Made by a program: the position numbers and the translations under genes. The notes below the pieces were generated by a model. That model saw nothing but the letters and a program-made list of their open reading frames with translations. It did not search any database and was not told the DNA's origin. Below, piece after piece: positions 1 through 8,152 of a DNA stretch of 31,521 bases. The stretch's first letter is position 1. Each line of letters starts with the position of its first letter. The DNA is taken from positions 1 through 31,521 of the forward strand of contig SJRY01000223.1 of assembly GCA_011319805.1 (NCBI GenBank). Direction: 5' to 3'. This stretch comes from Macrocybe gigantea. Its lineage: Eukaryota; Basidiomycota; Agaricomycetes; Agaricales; Callistosporiaceae.

Positions 1-104
1 CAGTCCACACCATTTGTAGAGACAGTCCATGCCACCTGCAGAGACACTAGCAATCCAAACAAACAAAAGAGAGAATGCATGCCTACACCAAGTAGCAATG
101 ATGA
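1..104. other. Unassigned left edge
   Basis: This stretch is A-rich and C-rich and has no match I can see to the LINE, the copia element or the module. It precedes a LINE ORF2 fragment whose recognisable sequence starts at about 105-112. An open frame starting at 79 runs into the fragment but is not a gene. It may be the flank of that old insertion. Confidence 0.3.
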
Positions 105-560
105 AGAACCACTCTGTGCAGGTTGCATTCTATTGCCCTGTGCACTTCATTGCATGCTTGGCTTTCTCGATCTGAGCTGCACCAGATTACATTCTGGCAT
201 GTCCCTTCCTGATGGAAGTGGGCTATTCAGATTGAAGCACATGACTCTGTGTATGAGCTCAACATTCCTCTGGACCTCATCCTCTTTACACTATGGATAC
301 ACTCTATAAGGAGGCAGATGATGATATGCATACCTCTTGGTTCTACAATACCAAAATCAAGAAATACATTGGTTGCCTCCACATTTTGTTTTCACGATGT
401 GGGAAAGCTGGAGTCCTATGAGTGCCTGCTACATAAAGAATGGGCTTCATGAAGTTGGTGACAGGCAATAAGCTGTTCACTCAGTGCTGTCACATTGCCT
501 GTGGACACGTGCTGATTAATGCATATGAGCATGGTTCAACTTTGTGGAGAGTGATGAATG
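105..560 (+). pseudogene. LINE ORF2 C-terminal fragment (RNase H end to zinc finger)
   Basis: The sequence aligns by eye with the end of ORF2 in the better copies. It runs from the RNase H segment around the Ser-Leu-His-Ala-Trp stretch (about 150), through the tryptophan-rich stretch near 210-240 and the KKYIG block (about 360), to the MKLVTGN block (about 447) and the start of the C-terminal finger (about 480-555). It is split over several frames, so it is dead. It stops at about 560, inside the finger, exactly where the 5' UTR of another LINE begins. That suggests the younger element A landed in it. The missing rest and the poly(A) tail are not in this position. Confidence 0.75.
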
Positions 561-1488
561 CCACACCTCTTTCTGCAATGCCCACTTGTAAATACCTGTA
601 AATAATACTCACATATCGCATCCATCATTCTACAATGTCAACAGTTGGGCTGATACTGATCAAATTGCATACCTGGATTCTTTTATCCTGAGCACTCCCA
701 TTTCTGAAATCGCAAAAATCAGCTGAAAATCACCCGGTTTATTAGAGTTTTTCCATGAGTAATGACCCGCTCAACATTGTCGGTGGCGGTGGCCCACCAC
801 TGCTCAATCTGCACCCTGAATGGCCCACTGCAGGCCTGTCCTGCTCTCCTGCTCCCACCTCCTCTAGCCCGGGGGGGTGAGAGCCTCTTGTTTCAAGGTG
901 GTGATAGCCTCATGGACACTGACAACACCAACCCTTCTAATGCAGGTGGACCTACCGGACCCTCTGCTCCACCCTCTCTGTCGATTCTGTCCACCAAGGC
1001 AGCATATAACGACAATGCTATCAGCATCGCGATCTTCCTTGAAGGGGACCAGTTTCCTTTATGGTGAAGCTAAGGCTGCAGCCAAATCTCTCACCGCCCT
1101 CAAGGCTTGGATCCTGAAGGTCAGCTCATCCTCCATCTCCATCCTGGTAGGATATCAATATGCTATCACCAAGGGCATTGCAACTCTGGTCAGCAGTGCT
1201 GGCGATGTCAACATGTTCTCCATCTCTATGCTTGATGGGCCTCAGCACCCCTCAGAAGGCGTCTGCAAGAAATTGTCAATGCTCACCTCCCTTCTCATGG
1301 AAAGGCAACTTGGTTCGCCGATCCTCACACCTCTCCTTCTGGCACTATATGCCCAGAAGACTCTCATTTGAACATGGGTGCTCGCCCTCCAAGACCACCT
1401 CAGAATCTGAACCGCCCCCCTCCGCTGCAACCACAATCTTGCTCCTGAATCCCAGGCTGTGGTCCACCCCCTCCTGTCAATAGAGCTA

Positions 1489-1491
<3 letters not shown>
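561..1491 (+). mobile_element. LINE A: 5' UTR and ORF1 N-terminal part, truncated
   Basis: Positions 565-754 match the 5' UTRs of the full-length copies. The shared landmarks are the CCCACTTGTAAATA block near 580 and the GAAAATC...TTTATTAGAGTTTTT block just before the start codon. ORF1 begins at 755. The element breaks off at 1491, where a T-run opens an oppositely oriented LINE. The lost part would encode the rest of ORF1 and all of ORF2. Confidence 0.8.
755..1490 (+). pseudogene. LINE A ORF1 (gag-like), N-terminal fragment with frameshifts
   Basis: ORF1 of this LINE family is an RNA-binding gag-like protein of roughly 610-620 residues, judged from copy J. Here the start ATG at 755 opens the family N-terminus (MSNDPLNIVGGGG). 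The proline-rich leader, the block around ILSTKAAYNDNAI (about 990-1020) and the GDVNMFSI block (about 1200) follow in shifted frames. The fragment ends at the VNRA-T position, before the basic linker, the RNA-binding-like middle region and the zinc knuckles. No function can remain. Truncation coincides with the poly(T) of LINE B. Confidence 0.8.
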
Positions 1492-1523
<32 letters not shown>

Positions 1524-3712
1524 ACAATTTATAAAGCGGTGCTCGGTAGCAGTCTGCTTGTAAATACATAGAGGTACCTACAATAAATACAACTAGTCCG
1601 ACCAAAAGCAGACTGAGGAGATATACATGGAGGGCGCACTAACCCTGTTCTCTCGTGCCCATGCCTGATCTGCTTGGGCTCGTGCTCATGCTAACTTGCC
1701 CACTTGACCTGCGTCCCCCAGCTCCTAAGAGCCAGATGGGCTCAGTTCCACATAAAGGGTCTAAAAGGGCCCATAATGACAGGTGTCGCAGAGTCTGCGA
1801 TACACAGTGAAGCTTGGTGTTTGCTTTCATCAAACACCCTACTGAATTGATGCTCTAGATCCCCCAGCCCAAAGGCTGGCTGTGGTTACTTCCCATGCAA
1901 ATGCCCTGCAAGGAGCCATAACCGAGTATCCCCTGCTGTGAAAGAGCAGTTACCTGCCCCCCAGATCTGGGATAAAAGCACCCGCTGCCTTATTAGACAT
2001 TAGGTACTTAACAAACCAGGAACGCACAAAGGCATCATACTGGCATTCGGTTGGCCTGGTCCAGTTATGGCACAGGGTCATGACATGAACAGGGTTTCAG
2101 GCCCTCATCTGCAGGAGCATTCATCGCTCTTGACAAAGTTGAACCACACTCAATATGCATTGATCAGTGCATGTCTGCATGCGACACGACAGCAGTGAGC
2201 AAACAACTTGTTGCCTGTCACCAATTTCATGAAGCCTGTTCTTTTATGAAGCGGATGCTCATAGAACTCTGGCTTTCCTGCATCGTGAAAATGAAATGTG
2301 GAGGTGCCAATGTATAGGCCATGTGCTGACTTGTGCACTTTGACTTGGATAGCCCACTTCCAAGAGGAAGGGACATGCCAGAATGCAATCTGGTGCAGCT
2401 CGGACTGGGCAAACCAAGCATGCAATGAAGTGCACAGTGCAATAGAATGCGACTGCACAGAGTGAGGGTTGCAATCAACAATGCGATTGATTGCATTCAT
2501 TGAGTCGAGGAAGCACACGATGGATATAACTCTATCCTGTGTGATGGCCTTTTGGATTGACATGCACAGTCCAATCAGCTCAGAGTCATTGCTTGTCGCT
2601 TTACCAACAGGCTGATGAGTTTCGAAGACAAGTGTATTACCTTGGTATATCCGGGATGAATACACTGATTGTCTGAGTGTATCAGCTTTCATGGGCATGG
2701 CACTATCACTACTCATGTATACACAGTTAGGCTCAAGCTGGCACTCAGTAAGTGCCTGTTCGAGTGATGCACGATAAGCCTTGACAGAGTCTTCATCTCT
2801 GCCAAGCAGCTTATGGATCTCAAGGCAGCTGCTGAACTAGTCAATGAGTCACCTGCCCAGATTATCACATCTGCGAAATAGTCTGTGGATAAAAAGTTAG
2901 GTAGTTTAAGATCCACCAAATCCTTGAGAGGGGACTTGAGCACACTGCGCTGCCTGTCTGAGAGGGAGGTCAAATTCTTTGACCTCGAAGGATCCCCCCC
3001 TGCTGCAGGTGGGGTAGTTAAAGATCTGAGGGTGTGCCTCAGGTTGGAGTTGGCAAGACGGGCAGAGGACCTGACTTTCAAATGCTTGATGAACCCAGTG
3101 ATAGGCTCGACACCGGCCATCATTTCAGCTGCACCCTCTGGAGTGGTGCAGAACTGACTATTAATCCAAATGCAAGCCTTGTGCTGCATCTGGCGTAACT
3201 GCTTCAACAGTGCAGCATTGCGCATGCCATTGAAGTTCCATAGCAAACAGCCATATGTCGTGATAGGACACATGCACAACAAGTAGAGAATGCACTTCTG
3301 TTAGGGGGATAAACCCTGAACAGAATTGCCTAACATCTGAAATGCCCTGGCCGTAGTCAGTGCCTTCATTGTATAAAGGTGGACGTGTTCCCTAAAGGAC
3401 AGGTGCATGTCCAAGAAAAACCCCAGATATCTCCAGATATCCTTAGGCTGCAGAGGAGTATTACCCATAAAGGGGGCAAAACCCAAATCAATAGAAGGGC
3501 AAGGGTCCTTGCTATTGCATGAGAAGTGCTGCAGTTCAGTTTTGTTGTATTCGACAACAAGACCAAAGTCAGTGAAGAGGTTGTGCACTGATACGTACAC
3601 TCTCTGGAGCTTCGGAACATTGTCCAGAATGGATTTGGACTGAGCAATAATCAGCCCATCATCCACAAATGACATGATGGTCAGCATATTGCCAACCTTC
3701 TAGTATATTTTC
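1492..3712 (-). mobile_element. LINE B: 5'-truncated copy with 3' UTR and poly(A)
   Basis: On the minus strand the element reads RT palm, connection, RNase H, finger, 3' UTR (1518-1949) and a 26-nt A tail, seen here as T at 1492-1517. The 3' UTR end TTTATAAATTGTTGATTT is the same as in the other copies. Its 5' end at 3712 abuts the T-run of another LINE tail, so no clean target-site duplication can be read. One possibility is that B landed in the T-run of element C. Confidence 0.85.
1950..3712 (-). pseudogene. LINE B ORF2 fragment: RT palm to C-terminal finger
   Basis: The fragment starts just upstream of the RT catalytic motif (SFVDDGLII, about 3650-3675). It continues with the EYNKTELQHF block and the SLSDRQRS block, then the RNase H-like domain (SSDSA around 2705; CFLDSMNAI around 2500) and the GFMKLVTGN block (about 2235). 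Defects are visible. A TAA at 3301-3303 replaces a CAA found in copy F. There is a 1-nt loss near 2882. An in-frame deletion of about 35 residues joins the RNase H end to the YIG block near 2310. The endonuclease and RT fingers are absent because of 5' truncation. Confidence 0.85.
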
Positions 3713-3806
3713 TTTTTTTTTTTTTTTTTTAAATCAACAATTTATAAGGCAGTGCTCAGTAGCAGTCTGCTTGTAAATACACAATGGTACCTACAATAAA
3801 TATACG
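3713..3806 (-). mobile_element. LINE 3' UTR terminal fragment of chimera C
   Basis: The minus strand carries the LINE 3' terminus: TATTTATTGTAGGTACC, then the TATTTACAAGC...ACTGC block, TTTATAAATTGTTGATTT and an A tail of 18 (T at 3713-3730). It matches the ends of B, E, F, G, H and J. Only the last ~95 bp of the LINE is present. Upstream of it the sequence is not LINE but the module. Confidence 0.85.
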
Positions 3807-3812
3807 AAGTTT

Positions 3813-3836
3813 AGGGCCCTCCAAGTGGAGGACCCT
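3813..3836 (-). other. Terminal hairpin of module copy 1
   Basis: AGGGCCCTCC at 3813-3822 and GGAGGACCCT at 3827-3836 form a 10-bp stem (one G-T pair as RNA) around a 4-nt loop. It lies immediately upstream, in module orientation, of AAACTT and the LINE junction. The other copy has an equally long stem with unrelated arms at 8123-8146. Confidence 0.75.
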
Positions 3837-4599
3837 TATTACCATCTCCTTTGCAGGATAGGTGCTAGACTAACTGGTGGAATTCCGTGTCTAGACCCCA
3901 GAATCAACTTGGATTCAAAGCCTGGATTAGTCATCCAGGTGAACCGGCAGAGAATGAGTCCTCTCAGGCCAGAGTCAGGGGACTGCTCTGATCTGCCATG
4001 GTCTGAATTTCAGCCAGGGAGCAAGTTACCAAGAGGCCAAGTGAACAGGGACACTGGGTATTGGTAAGCCCCACCTACTTTAATTTTTCCATTCCTGAGC
4101 ATGTGGTTTGCTGATGCCCAGAGGGCACGGATCTCCAATTGTGTCTTAGGTCTCTGCTTTGCCAGCGTCCAGACCTAAGGCCTAGACTGGGGAGTTCTAC
4201 ACCCATGCTTAACCCGGTTATGCATGCCCCACAAGGAGGTCTCAGGCTCCCACCTGAGCAGTGCTTTACAATCATGTGGTGGCTACCTCTGGGCCTGGGA
4301 ACTCCCCAAGTATGCCCAAGGACCGGTCCACACTACCAACACTGACTAACGACCAGGTTCCCAACCTAATCCAGTTGGTTAGACTGGGCATGAGATTAAC
4401 TGGTGGGGGGTGTCCTGTCCTAAGCTCGCAGTCCGAAGAGACTTCCTATTACAGGGTGCTGCACAGCACCTTCTAGAAGTGCGCATGCTCTGGAATGCCC
4501 CATTACAGGATGTACATCATAGGTCAGGTAGTTCTCAAGTTCTTCCTCCACTTACTGCACCCTGTACTTTCACTCCCTACTTGATCATATGATGAATCA

Positions 4600-4790
4600 C
4601 ATTTCAGGCACGGCCTGTCAGGGGTCATGTGACCTGCCACTTTGGGCTCCTGTGATCATCCCTATCATGTGACCAGGTTACCACCCTAGTTACAGAAGGT
4701 CACATGACCATGGTACTGCCTCAGAGTTGATTACCAATCTGAGTCACCGAGCACATGACTGTAACCAATGATGGGTCACATGCCTAAACC
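4600..4790 (-). repeat. CACATGAC-rich body of module copy 1
   Basis: GTCATGTGAC, TCATGTGAC, GGTCACATGACC, GCACATGAC and GGTCACATG occur at about 4624, 4665, 4699, 4751 and 4774. The half-site TCACATGAC is close to the E-box type site (RTCACRTGAY) bound by bHLH proteins such as Cbf1 or USF. Whether it is bound is unknown. The equivalent part of the other copy has the same density of such sites. Confidence 0.55.
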
Positions 4791-4796
4791 CACAAC

Positions 4797-4862
4797 CTTT
4801 CCAGTGGCTGCACAGCCACTTCTCCAGTCTTTAGTGGCGATTAAACCATTGGGCTACTGGGG
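4797..4862 (-). promoter_or_regulatory. tRNA-like head of module copy 1 (box A at 4845-4856)
   Basis: On the minus strand TAGCCCAATGGT (4856-4845) followed by TTAATCGC resembles the D-arm/box A of class II tRNAs (GGCCGAGTGGTTAAGGC type). A strong hairpin, AGTGGCTG...CAGCCACT, follows at 4820-4803, where a tRNA would have a later arm. A box B is only weakly visible in the GGTTGTGGGTTTAG stretch. The better copy of this head is at 7204-7290. Confidence 0.5.
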
Positions 4863-5375
4863 CAGAAGGCATGGAGGTAGAGGAAGACATGATGGCAAGA
4901 TGCTAGAGGCAGGGAGATGGCAAAGGGATAGAGGCAAGGAGATGGAATGGAATGGAATAATAGGAGGTTGGGAATACCACCACAATCCTCTTGCTTGGGC
5001 AGGGTTCTACAAGAGAGAGAGAGAGACTGTGCTACTGGCCTTGCCCTCAGAAGAGTATATGTCAAGAAAGGTCTACCTACTGAAAGTGCCCTTGGTCTAC
5101 TTAAGTAAAGTAAAAAAAAGGCTATCTACTGAGCACCCAGTTGTCAGCACAAAGGCCTAACCCCAGAGTCACAGGAATGACTACCTGGTTTTCTACTGGT
5201 GGAGTAAAGACTGCTTCAAATGAAGACCAGTCCCAACAGTTGGTGCTCCTATCGACTAAACTTAGACACACACCCTATAAGGACAGTGAACTCCAGGCTA
5301 GTACAGTCAAGGAAGGGGAAAGATGGAAGGAAATCCGGACTCTTGGTGTATGTCTGATAAGGCTGTTAGAGGCCA
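4863..5375 (-). other. Copia leader-like non-coding DNA
   Basis: This lies downstream of the copia 5' LTR and primer-binding site on the minus strand, so it should be leader and gag. I see no gag: all three minus frames have stops. A 130-residue plus-strand frame (4768-5160) has no recognisable content and crosses the module boundary. The stretch holds a GA microsatellite (about 5012-5025), GGAAT repeats (about 4938-4955) and an A-run at 5111-5118. The element may be a non-autonomous copia relative, or the leader was joined to foreign DNA by the module insertion. Confidence 0.4.
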
Positions 5376-5387
5376 GGGCCCATAACT
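5376..5387 (-). other. Copia primer-binding site (initiator tRNA-Met half-tRNA type)
   Basis: Directly after the LTR end TAACA the minus strand reads AGTTATGGGCCC. This is nearly the GGTTATGGGCCC site of Drosophila copia, which pairs with the anticodon region of an initiator tRNA-Met fragment. The match fixes both the orientation and the identity of the LTR as a 5' LTR. Confidence 0.75.
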
Positions 5388-5674
5388 TGTTAAAACTAAG
5401 CACAGGGAACACTCTGGATGAGCCTTAGAACCTAGAAGTCCTGAGTGAGAACACTAGTAATTGAGTTATATACAAGTACTTGCCTAGAAGTCCTGAGTGA
5501 GAACACTGGGACTTCAAGGCACTTTGTGCTACCTATATATATGTGTAGAAGGCTGTGTGTGCAGCCATAGGCTGCACATTGCTGTGGGCACAGCTGTAGG
5601 CTGTGTGCATTGCTAGGCACATGGCCTGGATCCTGTCCTGTGCACAAGTCCAGACAGGAGGGGCATTTCTAACA
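5388..5674 (-). repeat. Ty1/copia 5' LTR, 287 bp
   Basis: It is bounded by the short inverted termini TGTTA...TAACA and shares most of its length with the LTR at 13359-13598. A 23-bp direct repeat (TAGAAGTCCTGAGTGAGAAC core) lies at about 5432 and 5487. A TATATATAT stretch near 5535-5543 could be the promoter TATA on the minus strand. It carries about 47 extra bases compared with the other LTR, including the hairpin-forming GTGCAGCC...GGCTGCAC near 5560-5578. No matching 5-bp target duplication can be read, because the other end of the element is missing. Confidence 0.8.
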
Positions 5675-5843
5675 GCAAGCCTGCATACAATACTCTGCTT
5701 TATCCCCCATACTGTCTCTTTACTTGGCACTAGTGCTAAAATATACTAGAATGCTGGTGATATGCTGACCATCATGTCATTTGTGGATGATGGTCTGATC
5801 ATTGCTTAGTCCAAGTCCATCCTGGACAATGTTCCAAAGCTCC
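5675..5843 (+). mobile_element. LINE D, first segment (RT motif B to C)
   Basis: From about 5680 the sequence aligns with the RT stretch between motif B and the FVDD motif: CTCTGCTTTATC, then TACTTGGCACTAGTGCT, then the codons for SFVDDGLIIA at about 5778-5806. A TAG at 5807-5809 stands where other copies have CAG. The left end is cut by the copia LTR. On the right it is interrupted by insertion E and resumes at 6450. Confidence 0.8.
5832..5843 (+). repeat. Target-site duplication of insertion E, left copy
   Basis: TTCCAAAGCTCC here is repeated as TTCCGAAGCTCC at 6438-6449. Removing 5844-6449 restores a continuous ORF2 sequence in LINE D. Confidence 0.9.
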
Positions 5844-6437
5844 TTTTTTTTTTTTTAAATCAACAATTTATAAAGCGGTGCTCAGTGGCAGTCTGCTTGT
5901 AAATACATGAGGGTACCTACACTAAATACAACTAGTCCGAATACAACCAGACTGAGAGGATGTACATAGAGGGTGCACTAACCCTGTTGTCTCCTGCCTG
6001 TGTGCACACCACTTAGGCATGTGCTTGTGCTAACTCGCCTGCTCAGCCTGCATCCCCTGGCTCCTAAGAGCTGGACGTGGTTAGTTCCACGTAAAGGGTC
6101 CAAAAGGGCCCATAATGACAGGTGTTGCAAAGTCTGCGGATCGCAATAAAGCTCAGTGTTTGCTTTCATTAGACATCATGCTGACTTGATGCTCTGAGTC
6201 CCCCAGCCCAAAGGCTAGCTGCGGTCACTTCTGTGCAAAGGCCCCACAAGGAGCCATAACCCTGAGTAACCCCTGCTGCAAAAGGGCAGTTACCTGCCCT
6301 CTGGATCTGGGATAAAAGCACCTGCTGCCTTATTTGATGTGAGGTACTTAACGAACCCGGAATGCACAAAGGCATCATACTGGCGTTCAGTTGGCCTAGT
6401 CCAATTACAGCACAGGGTCATGACATGGACAGAGATA
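5844..6437 (-). mobile_element. LINE E: short 5'-truncated copy (ORF2 end, 3' UTR, poly(A))
   Basis: On the minus strand the insert holds the last ~45 codons of ORF2 (about 6437-6297; HVMTLCCNW and FVKYLTSNKAAGAF blocks), the 3' UTR and an A tail (T at 5844-5856). A 12-bp target duplication flanks it. It is a typical dead-on-arrival LINE insertion caused by incomplete reverse transcription. A 3' UTR hairpin (GCACACC...GG-TGTGC, 6004-6024) sits where the other copies have hairpins. Confidence 0.9.
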
Positions 6438-6449
6438 TTCCGAAGCTCC
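6438..6449 (+). repeat. Target-site duplication of insertion E, right copy
   Basis: TTCCGAAGCTCC differs from the left copy by one base (G/A, a CpG position), consistent with decay after insertion. Confidence 0.9.
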
Positions 6450-7203
6450 AGAGGGCATATGCATCTGTGCATAACCTCTTCACAGACTTTGGTCTGGTTG
6501 TTGAACACAACAAAACTGAACTGCAGCACTTCTTGTGCAATAGTAAGGATTCCTGTCCTTCTATTGATCTGGGATTCACCCCGTTCACAGGCAATACTCC
6601 TCTATAACCCAAAGATGTCTGGAAATACCTTGGGTTTTTCTTGAATGCATGTCTTTCCTTCAAGGAGCACATCTGTTTTTATGGAATGAAGGCACTGACT
6701 ACTGCCAGGGCCTTTCAGATGTTGGGCAATTCTGTTCAGGGTTTATCCCCCCAACAGAAGCGCATTCTCTACTTGTCATGTGTGTGTCCTATTGTGACAT
6801 ATGGCTGCTTACTCTGGAACCTCAACAGTATGTGCAATGTTACAGTGATGATGCATCTGGATCAATGGTCAGTTTTGCACCACTCTGGAGGGTGCAGCTG
6901 AAATGATGGCCTGCGTTGAGCCTATCGCCGGGTTCATCAAGCAGTTGAAAGTTGGGACCTCTGCCTATCTGGCAAATTTCAACTTGAGGCATGCCCTCAG
7001 ATCTCTCACACCCTGCCCATTGCAGGGGGTAATCCCTTCAGGTCAAAGAACTTGGCCTCTCTATCAGACAGGCAGTGCAATGTGCTCAAGTCCCCTCTCA
7101 AGGATTTGGTAGACCTTAAAACTACCAAACTTTTTATCCACAGACTATTTCGCAGATGCGAATAATGTGGGCAGGCAGCTTGTTGATGAATTCAGCACTC
7201 GCC
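6450..7203 (+). mobile_element. LINE D, second segment (RT thumb/connection to start of RNase H)
   Basis: The sequence continues ORF2 exactly where the first segment stopped. Blocks visible are HNLFTDFGLVVEHNKTELQHF (6464-6530), ALTTARAFQMLGNSVQGLSP (about 6690-6750), GFIKQLKVG (about 6930-6955) and a decayed YFADANN block (about 7145-7165). Frames shift several times. The segment ends at 7203 inside the linker to RNase H, where the chimera inserted, and resumes at 12368. Confidence 0.85.
7189..7203 (+). repeat. Target-site duplication of the chimeric element, left copy
   Basis: AATTCAGCACTCGCC is repeated exactly at 12353-12367, directly after a long A tail. Joining 7203 to 12368 restores the LINE D linker sequence. 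Confidence 0.9.
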
Positions 7204-7290
7204 AGGGGCTGGTTGGCATAGCGGTAAATGCAGTCAGGTAGACCTGTGGATGTGGCAATCCACAAAGCTGCGGATTCTAGTCCTGGAGGT
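7204..7290 (+). promoter_or_regulatory. tRNA-like head with Pol III box A and box B
   Basis: TGGCATAGCGGT at 7214-7225 fits box A (TGGCNNAGTGG type). GGATTCTAGTCC at 7272-7283 fits box B (GGTTCGANTCC) with few mismatches. The spacing of about 47 nt suits a tRNA-derived promoter with an extra arm. GTGGAT...ATCCAC at 7246-7263 makes a 6-bp hairpin between the boxes. The head stands at the very 5' end of the insert, as expected for a Pol III-started RNA. Confidence 0.6.
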
Positions 7291-7329
7291 GGCATCTTCA
7301 GGTTTGCATTCGGAAGTGTCCAGAGCTAG

Positions 7330-7510
7330 TTCCACATGACGCGGGCAGGAAGTATCATGACACTGTGACAGTTGTTCCCATGAGGAAGGTGACTTGGTCA
7401 TGTGACTAAGCAACTGGCACGTGATGTAAGCTGGGTTATGCATCACACATGTGACTTATCCCATAATGTGGGTCAAGTGTCACATGACCCTAACTCACGT
7501 GACTGGGTTT
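7330..7510 (+). repeat. CACATGAC/CACGTGAC-rich body of module copy 2
   Basis: CCACATGAC, GTCATGTGAC, GCACGTGA, CACATGTGAC, GTCACATGAC and CTCACGTGAC occur within about 180 bp. They lie in the same relative place as in the copy at 4600-4790. They could be bHLH-type binding sites or simply a family feature. Confidence 0.55.
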
Positions 7511-8122
7511 CCCTTGGTGTGGATGGCCTTGGGATGTAAGTGCTGGACAATGCCTTAATCCAGCAGACTACACGTGATCCCTAATCTTAAAAGGTAGGGG
7601 CCAAAAGGATAAGGGACCATACCGGAAATTAGGCTGATAACCTCCTGATGGCATTTGAGCCAACAGGGTACCCGGTAAAGTGGGAGCTGTTGGCAATGAT
7701 CATGAACTGGTTAGTCACCTGCAGTACGTCACCTGCTTAAGTTGGCAGAAGCAGATCCAGACCCGTTTAGTAAGGGCTTCCCCTGTGGGAACCTGTCATG
7801 GGAGGACCATAGACCTTGCTGTGATATCGGATGCCAGTCTGGGAGGCATGTGGCAAGACAGAGACCTTGAACAGATGGGGATCTGTGCATGTGATGCATC
7901 TGCGAACCATCTGCTGAAGAATGGAAAGGCAGGCATGGAGTAGTGACCCAGACACCGCTGGGCCATAGCAAGGCTGGACAGTCTCCAGTCCTTGGCTTGA
8001 GAAACCTAACTCCTCTGTCGGTAGTTCCTGGGACAATACACCCAGGTAACTGCTTAAGTTGAAGCCAGAGTGTGAAACTCCTGGGCTAAATGGTCTGATC
8101 ATAAGACTAGGCCCGGGTTAGC

Positions 8123-8146
8123 AGCCTTCCCCGCAAGGGGGGGGCT
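8123..8146 (+). other. Terminal hairpin of module copy 2
   Basis: AGCCTTCCCC (8123-8132), loop GCAA (8133-8136) and GGGGGGGGCT (8137-8146) give a 10-bp stem with two G-U pairs and a GNRA-type tetraloop. AAACTT follows, and then LINE sequence. Confidence 0.8.
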
Positions 8147-8152
8147 AAACTT

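Larger units (their letters stand above)
3713..4862 (-). mobile_element. Chimeric element C: tRNA-headed module fused to LINE 3' end
   Basis: Read on the minus strand, the element begins with a tRNA-like head (about 4862-4790). A body rich in CACATGAC-like sites follows (4790-4600), then a poorly coding tail and a perfect 10-bp hairpin (3836-3813) ending AAACTT (3812-3807). It then switches directly into the last ~95 bp of the LINE 3' UTR with poly(A) (3806-3713). Module parts align with the module at 7204-8152. No flanking duplication is visible, so the 5' limit is placed from the head alignment. Confidence 0.6.
3807..4862 (-). repeat. Module copy 1 (tRNA head, CACATGAC body, terminal hairpin)
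   Basis: This is one of two divergent copies of a sequence I do not recognise. Alignment by eye with 7204-8152 is clear in the tail. For example, 4148-4163 (reverse complement) and 7852-7867 share GGCAA..CAGAGACCT, followed by a matching GGAGATC/GGGGATC stretch and the CAGGAATGGAAAA/AAGAATGGAAAGG stretch. Short open frames on both strands are not conserved, so it is probably non-coding. Identity is low, which points to old copies. Alternative views are an ordinary SINE body or a captured host RNA gene. Confidence 0.6.
7204..8152 (+). repeat. Module copy 2 (tRNA head, CACATGAC body, terminal hairpin)
   Basis: The module runs from the insertion point, immediately after the target duplication, to AAACTT at 8147-8152. 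Order: tRNA-like head (7204-7290), CACATGAC/CACGTGAC-rich body (7330-7510), a tail of about 600 bp alignable by eye with the other copy, and the terminal hairpin (8123-8146). The longest frames (7680-7943 plus; 7767-8102 minus) are not matched by conserved frames in copy 1. Only SLG..WQ.RDL around 7830-7870 looks alike, and that may reflect DNA similarity alone. I do not recognise the family. Confidence 0.65.

Noticed and set aside
3407..3643. Antisense frames such as the conserved KKNPRYLQ...LGCRGVLP frame seen in several places
   Set aside because: They recur only because they are the reverse strand of the RT region of each LINE copy. Their content follows the sense protein and they start at arbitrary ATGs.
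4768..5160. 130-codon plus-strand frame as a gene
   Set aside because: It crosses from the module head into copia leader-like DNA, holds microsatellite-type GA and GGAAT repeats, and has no recognisable domain.
7680..7943. Protein encoded by the module (frame with SLGGMWQDRDLEQ)
   Set aside because: The matching stretch of the other copy keeps DNA similarity but the frame alignment breaks after a few residues, so coding is not supported.
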